Shown here piece after piece: positions 33,405-41,288 of a DNA stretch of 64,000 bases (positions are counted from its first letter, which is position 1; the number at the start of each line of letters is the position of its first letter). The DNA is from Neisseria brasiliensis. GTDB taxonomy: Bacteria; Pseudomonadota; Gammaproteobacteria; Burkholderiales; Neisseriaceae. A model generated the notes under the pieces. It was given only the letters and a program-made list of their open reading frames with translations, ran no database searches and had not been told where the DNA came from. The DNA lies in assembly GCF_009671065.1 (NCBI RefSeq), contig NZ_CP046027.1, forward strand, positions 2,356,001 to 2,420,000. The letters are read 5' to 3'. A program made the position numbers and the translations under genes.

Positions 33405-34919
33405 CTAACGAATCACGCTATTCCAATCGCGTTCAAAATAGCTGACCAAAATCTGATTGTTCAAATAATTCGGTTCCACATCGCGCCGTGCCATATCGGG
33501 CGGAAAGTGGAACATCGCCGCGGTGGTTTCGGCATTGAGAAAACGGGTCGGCACATCATAATGCTGCGGAATCGGAAAATCATTGTCCGCTGCCGCCAAC
33601 ACAAAGCCCCATTCGCCAAACGAAGGGACATAAATATGATAAGGCGCGGTGTACAAACCTGCCGCTTCCAGCGTGGCAACCACCGACCAATAAGCATTTG
33701 GCGCGAAATAAGGTGAAGTGGATTGCACCACAATGCGCCCTTTTGGTTTCAGATGGCGTGCCACCAAGCGGTACATCGGCACGGAATAAAGCTTGCCCAA
33801 GGAGAAATTCGACGGGTCGGGCAAATCGATAATCATCACATCAAACTTATCTTGATTGGTTTCCAGCCATTTGGCCGCATCATCGTTGACGACGTTCATT
33901 TTCGGGTGTGACAACGCACCTTGGTTCAGCGCGCTCAAGGTGGCGGAAGTTTGGAATGTGGCGGTCATGTCGGGATCCAAATCCACCAGCGTGACCTTGT
34001 TCACTTCAGGATATTTCAACACTTCGCGCGCCGCCAAGCCGTCGCCGCCGCCGAGAATCAAGATGTTTTCCCGTTGTTTACTCATTTGCATGGCAGGTAA
34101 GGCTAAGGCTTCGTGGTAGCGCACTTCATCGCGTGATGAAAATTGCAAATTACCGTTGATATACAGGCGTGTATCGTCTTTCCAACGGGTTACGACTAAG
34201 CGCTGATAGGGCGAGTGGCTTTCATAGACAATCGGGTCGCCGAAATAGCGTTGCTCGGCTTGAAAGGTAATGCGGTCGGCGTAAAGAAATGCGGCCGCCA
34301 AAATCAGCAGCACCACAGCGGCGCGGATTTGCAAGGATTTGTAGTTGTTCAGTTGTGCTTTAAACACACGAGCGGTCAGCGCCGCTACGGCTGCATTGAG
34401 TAAACCAAACAATAAGGCCGAACGCGCCATGCCGAGCTTGGGCGCGAGTATCAGCGGAAACAGCAGCGAAACGGCCAATGCACCCAAATAATCGAAGGTT
34501 AAGACTTTCGCCACCAATTCTTTGAAATCCGCTTTTTGCTGGTTTAGCACGCGCATCACTAGTGGAATTTCCATGCCGACGATGGTGCCAACGATCAGCA
34601 CCAGCGCGTAAAGCAAAGTGCGAAACGGTGCGGCGGAAAAGCCGAAAGCCACAAACAAAGCCAGCGCAGAAACGCCGCCGATGATGCCGACCAGCAATTC
34701 GATTTCGATAAAACGCGCTAAGGTATCTTCGTCTTTAACGTATTTCGACAAATGCGCGCCGATGCCCATCGAAAAAAGATACAGGCCGATGATGGATGAA
34801 AATTGCAGAATGCTGTCGCCTAACAGATAGCTGGCGAGCGCGGCCAGAATGAGTTCGTAAGCCAAGCCGCAACTGGCGACGACGAAAACGGAAATAATAA
34901 GCGTGCGGTTGAGTTTCAT
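33405..34919 (-). CDS. Membrane-anchored polyamine aminopropyltransferase (spermidine synthase-like)
   Basis: A 504-residue fusion of about seven N-terminal membrane helices (residues 1-225) with a C-terminal spermidine-synthase domain. The catalytic domain has the full motif set: ENILILGGGDGLAAREVLKY, TLVDLDPDM, and the acidic DLPDPSNFSLGKLYS. Unlike the protein at 26486, the DxxDP motif is intact, so aminopropyl transfer from decarboxylated SAM is plausible. The active domain would sit at the membrane. The gene diverges from the cluster that ends with speD, its likely source of substrate. Confidence 0.9.
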   Translation of the reverse strand: MKLNRTLIISVFVVASCGLAYELILAALASYLLGDSILQFSSIIGLYLFSMGIGAHLSKYVKDEDTLARFIEIELLVGIIGGVSALALFVAFGFSAAPFRTLLYALVLIVGTIVGMEIPLVMRVLNQQKADFKELVAKVLTFDYLGALAVSLLFPLILAPKLGMARSALLFGLLNAAVAALTARVFKAQLNNYKSLQIRAAVVLLILAAAFLYADRITFQAEQRYFGDPIVYESHSPYQRLVVTRWKDDTRLYINGNLQFSSRDEVRYHEALALPAMQMSKQRENILILGGGDGLAAREVLKYPEVNKVTLVDLDPDMTATFQTSATLSALNQGALSHPKMNVVNDDAAKWLETNQDKFDVMIIDLPDPSNFSLGKLYSVPMYRLVARHLKPKGRIVVQSTSPYFAPNAYWSVVATLEAAGLYTAPYHIYVPSFGEWGFVLAAADNDFPIPQHYDVPTRFLNAETTAAMFHFPPDMARRDVEPNYLNNQILVSYFERDWNSVIR

Positions 34920-35090
34920 GTTTCAGACGGCCTGTGGCGGGTAAGACGGTGATTTAGTGTTTTAAAGTTTTAGGAAGGCCGTCTGAAAGCACAATAAAAA
35001 TCAACGTTTCAGACGGCATGTGCATTGTCAGCAGCACATAGTCAATGGCATAATCAGCAAAAGTTTCCGGCAATTATACCAAATCAAAGG
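34920..35090. promoter_or_regulatory. Divergent intergenic region of the polyamine cluster
   Basis: It separates the divergent aminopropyltransferase and DUF350 genes. It holds three DUS: one abutting the aminopropyltransferase start (34922-34933), and a facing pair at about 34976-35020 that could form a long hairpin. Promoters for both directions should be here; I see no consensus pair. Confidence 0.45.
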
Positions 35091-35099
35091 ATGTCTATC

Positions 35100-35498
35100 G
35101 TGAGCATTTCTCCAGCCCAGTATTTTCTGTATCTGCAATACATGCTTGCCGGCGTAGCGATGACGGTGGTGTTTGCCGCGGTTTATCTGCGCATCACGCC
35201 AGCCGAAGAATTGCGCCTGATTAAAAACGGCAATTTGGCCTGCGCGTTGTCGTTCGGCGGCGCATTGGTCGGCTTTTGCGTGACCTTGGCATCGAGCATT
35301 TCCCACAGCGTTGGCTTCACCGATTTTATTTTATGGGGCTTGGGCGCGGCTTTGGTACAGATTTTGGTGTATTTCGCCGCCACCTGCATCATTAAAGGCG
35401 CCAATGAAGAATTGATTAACAACAATGTCGCAGTGGGTGCGCTGTTTGGTGCGGTTTCCGTATCCATCGGCTTATTAAACGCGGCGTGTTTGACCTAA
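35100..35498 (+). CDS. DUF350 membrane protein (YjfL-like)
   Basis: A 132-residue integral membrane protein with four hydrophobic helices (residues ~12-30, 46-64, 74-98, 110-130). The conserved LIKNGNLACALSFGGALVGF segment is characteristic of DUF350/YjfL. I start at GTG 35100, with AAAGGA 8 nt upstream; the ATG at 35091 touches the AAAGG and is unlikely. E. coli YjfL lies in a cluster with glutathionylspermidine-synthase-like YjfC, another polyamine link. Molecular function is unknown. Confidence 0.85.
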   Translation: MSISPAQYFLYLQYMLAGVAMTVVFAAVYLRITPAEELRLIKNGNLACALSFGGALVGFCVTLASSISHSVGFTDFILWGLGAALVQILVYFAATCIIKGANEELINNNVAVGALFGAVSVSIGLLNAACLT

Positions 35499-35514
35499 TA
35501 TTCGGGAGCAAAAA

Positions 35515-36549
35515 ATGGCTTTATTCGACTTTATCAAAAAACAATTTATCGACGTCATCCAATGGCCGAATCCGGACGAACGCCTGCTGATGTGGCGCTT
35601 TCCCATGCAGGACGAAGAAATCCAAAACGGCGCCAGCCTGACCGTGCGTGAAGCGCAGATGGCGATGTTTGTCGATGAAGGCGTAACCGCAGACGTATTC
35701 GGCGCAGGGCGCTACACGCTCAATACGCAAACGCTGCCTGTGCTCACCAACCTGAAAAACTGGGATAAATTATTCCAATCGCCATTCAAATCAGACGTTT
35801 ATTTCTTTAATACCAAGCAACAGCTTGCCCGCAAATGGGGCACTGCCCAGCCGGTCACCGTGCGCGATTCGGAATTCGGCGCGGTGCAATTGCGCTCGTT
35901 CGGCATGTATTCCTACCGTGTGAATGATCCGGCCAAATTCTTTAAAGAAGTTACTGGTGTAACTGCGGCCTATAGCGGCGAAGAATTGGAAGCGCAATTG
36001 CGCAATATTGTGGTGACGCAATTGGCCACCGCTTTCGGCACCTCAGGCATTCCGTTTCTCGACATGGCGGCCAACCAAGTGCTGCTGTCGCAAAAAATGG
36101 CCGAATTGCTGGCGGCTGAATTTGCCAAACTGGGTTTAATGCTGGAAAACTTCACTGTTGAGAGCGTTTCCTTGCCTGAAGCCATTCAAGCGGCGCTGGA
36201 TAAGAAAATCTCCATGGGCGTGATTGGCGATTTGGGCAGATACGCTCAATACCAAACCGCCGAAGCCATCACCAAAGCCGCCGAAAACGAAGGCGGCTTG
36301 GCGGGCATAGGTGCGGGTATCGGTGTCGGCGCGGGCGTGGGACAAACCATGGCCGGTGCGATGGCCGGTATGCTGCAACCGAACCAAGCGCAAGCCGCAC
36401 CGACTAATCCGGTTCAGACGGCCGCCGAACCTGTCGAAGATCCGCAAAGCAAATTGGCCAAACTCAAAACCTTGCTTGATGAAGGTTTGATTTCGCAAGA
36501 AGACTACGACCAAGCCAAAGCCGAAGTGTTGAAAAAACTGATTGGCTAA
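35515..36549 (+). CDS. SPFH-domain protein with C-terminal SHOCT domain (YdjI-like)
   Basis: A 344-residue protein. Residues ~20-220 form an SPFH (band-7-like) domain of the 'virion core protein' YdjI type (WPNPDERLLMWRFPMQDEEI, EGVTADVFGAGRYTLNTQT). A Gly/Ala-rich stretch at ~262-290 follows, and a SHOCT domain at the end (LAKLKTLLDEGLISQEDYDQ). SPFH proteins build oligomeric scaffolds on membranes. B. subtilis YdjI works beside a PspA homologue in membrane stress. A DUS is in frame near the end. It follows the DUF350 gene by 16 bp. Confidence 0.88.
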   Translation: MALFDFIKKQFIDVIQWPNPDERLLMWRFPMQDEEIQNGASLTVREAQMAMFVDEGVTADVFGAGRYTLNTQTLPVLTNLKNWDKLFQSPFKSDVYFFNTKQQLARKWGTAQPVTVRDSEFGAVQLRSFGMYSYRVNDPAKFFKEVTGVTAAYSGEELEAQLRNIVVTQLATAFGTSGIPFLDMAANQVLLSQKMAELLAAEFAKLGLMLENFTVESVSLPEAIQAALDKKISMGVIGDLGRYAQYQTAEAITKAAENEGGLAGIGAGIGVGAGVGQTMAGAMAGMLQPNQAQAAPTNPVQTAAEPVEDPQSKLAKLKTLLDEGLISQEDYDQAKAEVLKKLIG

Positions 36550-36556
36550 GGCAAAA

Positions 36557-36593
36557 AGGCCGTCTGAAACAATTGCAATTTTCAGACGGCCTC
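36557..36593. terminator. DUS hairpin inside the polyamine cluster
   Basis: AGGCCGTCTGAAA and complement, 8 bp past the SPFH stop and 20 bp before the NERD gene. It may attenuate or split the transcript. Confidence 0.6.
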
Positions 36594-36612
36594 TGTTAGG
36601 GAAAACAAAACA

Positions 36613-37338
36613 ATGGAAAGTCTAATTATTTTTGTCATTGTGGTTTGTTTTGTGTGTATGTTGTTGGCTGGAGATGGCTCTAATCAACCGAATAGACGCA
36701 AAAAATCACGACAAAATAGTGATCGAAAGAAGCAAAGTAATCTCAATAAGGAAGAAAAAACTGCACTTAAAGGTGCGATAGGCGAGCAGATTATCAAAGT
36801 ACAAGTTTTATCAAAGCTTGACACAGCACATTACCGTTATTTTCATAATCTAATTGTGCCTATAGATGGTAGTAGCACACAAATTGATAATATTGTTATT
36901 TCACCTTATGGAATTTTTGTAATTGAAGCAAAATATTTTCAAGGTTGGATTTTCGGAACGCCAAATCAACCTAAATGGACGCATACCTTACCCTCTGGCA
37001 GTAAGTTTTCGTTCCAAAATCCGTTAAGACAAAATTATAAGCATATTAAAGCCTTGTCTAAATTATTAGGGCTTTCAGAAAAAGAATTCCATTCGATTGT
37101 TGCATTTACTCATCGTAATTGTCAGTTGAAAACACCATTTCCGGAAAATGTATGTTTGGTTTCTGATTTTATTCCTTATGTTCAGAAATATGACAAAGAG
37201 GTTTTCAGTATTGAGCAGTGTATTGAATTTTGTAGAATTTTATCAAATCCTGATTTTGAAGCGACACCTGAGCGGATTGAACAACATGTTCAATCATTAA
37301 AACAAAAAGAGAATTCGGGCGTTCGCCATGCCGTCTGA
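36613..37338 (+). CDS. NERD-domain (nuclease-related) protein
   Basis: A 241-residue protein with an N-terminal membrane anchor (ESLIIFVIVVCFVCMLLAG), a basic linker (residues ~27-45) and a NERD domain. NERD positions are GAIGEQIIKVQVLSKL, the Asp in TQIDNIVISPYGIFVIEAKY (D...EAK nuclease-fold core) and FQNPLRQNYKHIKAL. NERD is a restriction-endonuclease-like fold; cleavage here is unproven. Its DNA is clearly AT-richer than the flanking genes, suggesting later acquisition. Its stop codon TGA lies inside an exact ATGCCGTCTGAA DUS (37328-37339). Confidence 0.88.
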   Translation: MESLIIFVIVVCFVCMLLAGDGSNQPNRRKKSRQNSDRKKQSNLNKEEKTALKGAIGEQIIKVQVLSKLDTAHYRYFHNLIVPIDGSSTQIDNIVISPYGIFVIEAKYFQGWIFGTPNQPKWTHTLPSGSKFSFQNPLRQNYKHIKALSKLLGLSEKEFHSIVAFTHRNCQLKTPFPENVCLVSDFIPYVQKYDKEVFSIEQCIEFCRILSNPDFEATPERIEQHVQSLKQKENSGVRHAV

Positions 37339-37364
37339 AACTTTCCCAATAAAACAAAACATCC

Positions 37365-38900
37365 ATGTCCACAACGCCTTTTTTCAAAACTGATTGCCCA
37401 AGCTGCGGCGCGCCGGTGGAAGCACATTCGGCCACCGCGATGACGCTGGTGTGCGGCTACTGCAACAGCATGCTGGTGCGCCAAGACGACAGCATCGTCG
37501 ATACCGGCCGCGATTCCGCGCTGCTGGAAGATTTCAGCCCGCTGCAAATCGGCACGACGGGTCGTTTTCTGCTGCGCGCTTTTTCGATTATCGGCCGCTT
37601 GCAGGCGCGTTATGATGGCGGCGTGTGGAACGAATGGTATGTGCTGTTTGACGACGGGCAAGACGGCTGGCTGTCGGAAGCAGGCGACTTGTATGTGATG
37701 ACCATGGCCGACCGCTTGCCAGAATCGGCACCGAGATTTCACGACATCCGCGCCGGATTCAGCACCTTAAACCACAACGGCAAGCAGTTTATGGCGGCTG
37801 ATGTGCGCGAAATCAGTTTAAGCCAAGCGGCGGTGCAGGGCGAATTGCCGTTTCGGATTCAGGGCGAAACGGTCAACCGCGTGGCCGACTGGCGCTGCGA
37901 AAACCTGTTTCTGACCTTGGATTACGCCGAAACCGAGCCGCAAGCCTTTGTCGGGCGCATGGTCAAGCTCGATGATTTGCATCTAGCCCATACCCGTAGC
38001 GATGACCAAATCCGCGAAACCGCAGGCCGTCTGAAAGGTTCGCGGCAGGCAGAAGATTGTCCGAATTGCGGTGCGCCGGTGCATTGGGTCAACGGCTTAG
38101 CCGAGCATATTGTCTGTCCGAGTTGCGCCAGCCAATTGCAGGCCAGTGAAGACAAAATCAAGCTGATTGAAGCCAACCACATGCGGCAGGCGCAGGAAAA
38201 GCTGTTTATGCTGCCAGTGGGTAGCGCAGGCCGTCTGAAAAACCGTGATTATTATGTGATGGGCGCGGTGCGTTACAGCGAAACCGACGCGCAAGAAACC
38301 TTCGACAAAATGTTCGGCATGGCCACTCATGCGCTGGTGCCGGAGGGCTGGTGGGTGGAGTACCTGCTGTATCACCCGCAGCACGGGTTTAACTGGCTGG
38401 TGCAAACGGCAGAGGGCGAATGGAGCATATCCGAAACGCTCAACGAGTGGCCGCGCCTTAATCAATACAACCAGCCGCGAGGTTGCGAAAAGCTCTATGA
38501 TTACGGAGGCCGCGTTGAAGTAGCGGCGGGTGCTTTTTATTGGCAGGTGCGGCAGGGCGACTTGAACTATTACACCGATTACCGCCAAGGTAGCGGCAAA
38601 TTGAGTGCGACGCTGTCGCAGAATGAATTGGCATGGAGCAAAAACACGCCCATCCGCTACAACGAAATTGCTCAAGCCTTCGGTCTGGCACAAAGCCGAG
38701 CGCCGCAATACACCGCCAATATGCGCCCCGACGGCGTGAGCAACGGCTTGCGCCTGTTGATGGTGGGCATCTTGCTGCTGATTAACGCACCGGCATGGCT
38801 GATGATGAACTCGGAGCAAGTGTTTGACGAATCGATGATTCCGACCATCATCGGCATCGCATTTATTTGGTTTCTAGGCCGCAGCAGCGACGACGATTAG
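37365..38900 (+). CDS. DUF4178 protein with two zinc ribbons and a C-terminal membrane anchor
   Basis: A 511-residue protein. The first zinc ribbon is CPSCGAPVEA...CGYC (residues ~10-35). A DUF4178 module follows (GRFLLRAFSIIGRLQARYDG, EWYVLFDDGQDGWLSEAGD). A second ribbon is CPNCGAPVHW...CPSC near 230. A second DUF4178-like module follows (LKNRDYYVMGAVRYSE, WWVEYLLYHPQHGFNWLVQ), then a hydrophobic tail (residues ~465-505) for the membrane. DUF4178 genes frequently adjoin speD and DUF350; function is unknown. Two in-frame DUS encode GRLK. Confidence 0.87.
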   Translation: MSTTPFFKTDCPSCGAPVEAHSATAMTLVCGYCNSMLVRQDDSIVDTGRDSALLEDFSPLQIGTTGRFLLRAFSIIGRLQARYDGGVWNEWYVLFDDGQDGWLSEAGDLYVMTMADRLPESAPRFHDIRAGFSTLNHNGKQFMAADVREISLSQAAVQGELPFRIQGETVNRVADWRCENLFLTLDYAETEPQAFVGRMVKLDDLHLAHTRSDDQIRETAGRLKGSRQAEDCPNCGAPVHWVNGLAEHIVCPSCASQLQASEDKIKLIEANHMRQAQEKLFMLPVGSAGRLKNRDYYVMGAVRYSETDAQETFDKMFGMATHALVPEGWWVEYLLYHPQHGFNWLVQTAEGEWSISETLNEWPRLNQYNQPRGCEKLYDYGGRVEVAAGAFYWQVRQGDLNYYTDYRQGSGKLSATLSQNELAWSKNTPIRYNEIAQAFGLAQSRAPQYTANMRPDGVSNGLRLLMVGILLLINAPAWLMMNSEQVFDESMIPTIIGIAFIWFLGRSSDDD

Positions 38901-38909
38901 GAAAAACAC

Positions 38910-39071
38910 ATGTCTAAAATCGCTTATATTATGTTTGCCTCGCTGATTGTGCTGATGGTAACGCTCAACAATTATTCCATCGTCAGCGACAGTGATTCCG
39001 GCGGCTCGCGCACCCACGGAGGCGGCTATGTGGGCGGCTACGTCGGCGGTTCGGCCGGAGGACACAAATAA
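38910..39071 (+). CDS. 53-aa membrane peptide with Gly-Tyr-rich tail
   Basis: A short gene starting MSKIAYIMFASLIVLMVTL, one membrane helix, followed by a Ser/Asp stretch and the tail THGGGYVGGYVGGSAGG. It starts 10 nt after the DUF4178 stop with a GGAAAA site. Its stop overlaps the speD start (TAATG). The tight spacing on both sides makes it a real gene of the operon despite its length. The Gly-Tyr repeats suggest a flexible periplasmic tail; no family is recognised. Confidence 0.75.
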   Translation: MSKIAYIMFASLIVLMVTLNNYSIVSDSDSGGSRTHGGGYVGGYVGGSAGGHK

Positions 39072-39421
39072 TGCAGCCTGAAAACCACGGTTTGCTGGAT
39101 TTATACGGCTGCGATGTTGAATCGCTGAAAGACGAAGGCCGTCTGAAAAACTGGCTCAGCGAAGCGGCAGAAGCGGCCGGCGCGACCATACTCGGCAGCC
39201 ATTTCCACACCTTCGGCGGCGAAGGCGGCGTGACCGGTGTATTGCTGTTGGCCGAATCACACATCAGCATCCACACTTGGCCGGAGCATGGCTTCGCGGC
39301 GGTGGACGCGTTTATCTGCGGCAGCAGCGAGCTGGAAACCGTGCGCCAAATCCTGCAAACAGCCTTACAAGCCACGAACAGCGAATGGACGGTATACCGC
39401 CGCGGCAGCCGTTGGGATTGA
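39071..39421 (+). CDS. speD: S-adenosylmethionine decarboxylase proenzyme
   Basis: A 116-residue class 1B pyruvoyl enzyme that makes decarboxylated SAM, the aminopropyl donor. The self-cleavage motif is AESHISIHTWPEHGFAAVD, in which the Ser of ESH becomes the pyruvoyl group. The catalytic Cys lies in AFICGSSE. The length is typical of the short bacterial form. It is translationally coupled to the Gly-rich peptide gene. No ornithine decarboxylase or free-standing speE is present, so its partner is probably the membrane aminopropyltransferase at 33405. Confidence 0.95.
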   Translation: MQPENHGLLDLYGCDVESLKDEGRLKNWLSEAAEAAGATILGSHFHTFGGEGGVTGVLLLAESHISIHTWPEHGFAAVDAFICGSSELETVRQILQTALQATNSEWTVYRRGSRWD

Positions 39422-39499
39422 TGTTTGATTTCTTAAAATTGTTTTCAGACGGCCTCACATTTTGCTTAAAGCATTCTTAATATTTCTTCCGGACACCCC

Positions 39500-41104
39500 A
39501 TGAACACCACCCGCCGCCAGTTTCTCGGCTACACCGCCGCCTTAACCACTGCTTCCCTGTTTTCCTATCTCGGTTATCATCATCTCAACGCCGCACCGAC
39601 GGTATCGGTCAACCGTGTCGGTTTGCCGATGGGGCATTTGCTGCGCGACGGCAAATTGTCGACCAACCCGAAAAAACATTATCAATGCCACACCCTGATT
39701 TTGGGCAGCGGCGCGGCGGGTTTGAGCGCGTTGTGGTATTTGGCGAAACACGGCCACCGTGATGTGTTGCTGGCCGAAGGTTTCGAGCCGGACGGCAACA
39801 ATGCGGCCTACCGTTTTTCAGACGGCCTGACTGCGCCCAGTGGCGCGCATTATTTGGCCTTGCCGTCAAAAGAAAGCAGCCATATCCGCGATATGCTGCG
39901 CGACTTTGATATTTTGCAGGCGGACGGCAGCTATCGTGAAACGGATTTGGTGCATGCGCCCGAAGCGCGTTTGTTTTACGAACAAGCGTGGCAGCCGGAT
40001 TTGCTGCCTCAAGACGATGACGACAGCAGCCGCTTTTTTGCCTTGATAGGCCGTCTGAAAAACGCCTACGGCAGCGACGGTAAAAAAATCTTTGCCATTC
40101 CGATTGCTTTGTCATCGCAAGATACACAATGGCGCGCGCTCGATAAATTGACTTTTGCGCAATGGCTGAATCAGGAACGCTACCACTCGCCGACCTTACG
40201 TTGGTATCTTGATTACTGCTGTCGCGACGATTACGGGCAGGGGATTGGACAAGTGTCTGCGTTTGCCGGATTGCATTATTTTGCCAGCCGCAACAGCACC
40301 GACACGGTATTGACTTGGCCGCAGGGCTTGGCGCATTTGTCGGCGAAATTACGCGAAAAAAGCGGCTTGCAAACCTTGCATGCATGGCCGTCTGAAAACC
40401 TGATCCGCTTGGCGCAACCGGCTTCTATTAGCGCTTCCGCCGTGAAGATTCGCGAGCATTCAGACGGCGTGGACGTTTGGCTGTACGACCATGCCGGCGG
40501 CGAAACCTATGCCGTCACCGCCCGTCACGTCATCAGCGCCATGCCTTTGATGGTGGCGGCGCACATCATCGATACGCCGCAGCAATACGGTTTGCACACG
40601 CCTGAATATGCGCCGTGGCTGGTGGCGAATTTCGTGCTCAACCGTTTTCCCAAAGAGCAGGGCAACAGCGAATTGGCGTGGGACAACGTGGTTTACGGCA
40701 GCCCGTCGCTGGGCTATGTCGTGTCCACGCACCAGCATATCCGCGTGGCCAAGCCTGAGCGTACGATCTTCACCGCCTACACCGCGCTCAATCATGATAC
40801 GCCGCAAAACATCCGCCGCTGGCTGCTGGAAGCCGACGAGCAAGCATTGGCCGACATCGCCGCACAAGATTTATTGAGCGTGTACGGCAAATCGTTTTGG
40901 CAACACGTCGAACACATCGACCTGACCGTGCGCGGCCATGCCATGAGCGTGCCGAAAGTGGGTTATCTAGACAATCAAAACTTACTGGCTTTGCGGCAGC
41001 ATCATTCCAAATTATTGTTTGCCCACAGCGATTTGAGCGGCTATTCAGTTTTTGAAGAGGCGGCGTATTGGGGTATAGAAGCGGCGAAGAAAGTGTTGGC
41101 TTAA
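39500..41104 (+). CDS. Tat-exported FAD-dependent amine oxidase-like oxidoreductase
   Basis: A 534-residue flavoprotein. The N-terminus MNTTRRQFLGYTAALTTAS is a twin-arginine signal. The dinucleotide motif is TLILGSGAAGLSALWYLAK near residue 72, followed by AEGFEPDGNNAAYRF. C-terminal elements (GHAMSVPKVGYL, LLFAHSDLSGYSVFEEA) fit flavin-containing amine oxidoreductases. Tat export implies it folds with FAD in the cytosol and works in the periplasm. Its position 79 bp after speD suggests a polyamine or polyamine-derived substrate, which is inference. Four in-frame DUS occur. Confidence 0.85.
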   Translation: MNTTRRQFLGYTAALTTASLFSYLGYHHLNAAPTVSVNRVGLPMGHLLRDGKLSTNPKKHYQCHTLILGSGAAGLSALWYLAKHGHRDVLLAEGFEPDGNNAAYRFSDGLTAPSGAHYLALPSKESSHIRDMLRDFDILQADGSYRETDLVHAPEARLFYEQAWQPDLLPQDDDDSSRFFALIGRLKNAYGSDGKKIFAIPIALSSQDTQWRALDKLTFAQWLNQERYHSPTLRWYLDYCCRDDYGQGIGQVSAFAGLHYFASRNSTDTVLTWPQGLAHLSAKLREKSGLQTLHAWPSENLIRLAQPASISASAVKIREHSDGVDVWLYDHAGGETYAVTARHVISAMPLMVAAHIIDTPQQYGLHTPEYAPWLVANFVLNRFPKEQGNSELAWDNVVYGSPSLGYVVSTHQHIRVAKPERTIFTAYTALNHDTPQNIRRWLLEADEQALADIAAQDLLSVYGKSFWQHVEHIDLTVRGHAMSVPKVGYLDNQNLLALRQHHSKLLFAHSDLSGYSVFEEAAYWGIEAAKKVLA

Positions 41105-41120
41105 AGCTTAATCAATACAA

Positions 41121-41157
41121 AAGGCCGTCTGAAAGATAAAATCTTTCAGACGGCCTG
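41121..41157. terminator. DUS terminator of the polyamine cluster
   Basis: AAGGCCGTCTGAAAGAT pairs with ATCTTTCAGACGGCCT around a short loop, 17 bp after the oxidoreductase stop. Confidence 0.75.
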
Positions 41158-41272
41158 AGACCTTTGTAAAACTCAATTTGAACTAAGAAAACTATGCTCG
41201 TCATTCCCGCTTGCGCGGGAATGACGGTTTAAAGATTTATGCAAATTGACGAGCTTTGCAAAGGCTTTGGCC
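41158..41272. repeat. Short repeat element with one dRS3 copy
   Basis: The left tip GAGACCTTTGTAAAACTC and the right tip AGCTTTGCAAAGGC resemble the IS5-like tips at 12717 and 25574. Inside is one dRS3 unit (41203-41222; ATTCCC-N8-GGGAAT). Probably a decayed member of the same family. Confidence 0.6.
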
Positions 41273-41288
41273 TGTTTTTTAACTAAGA

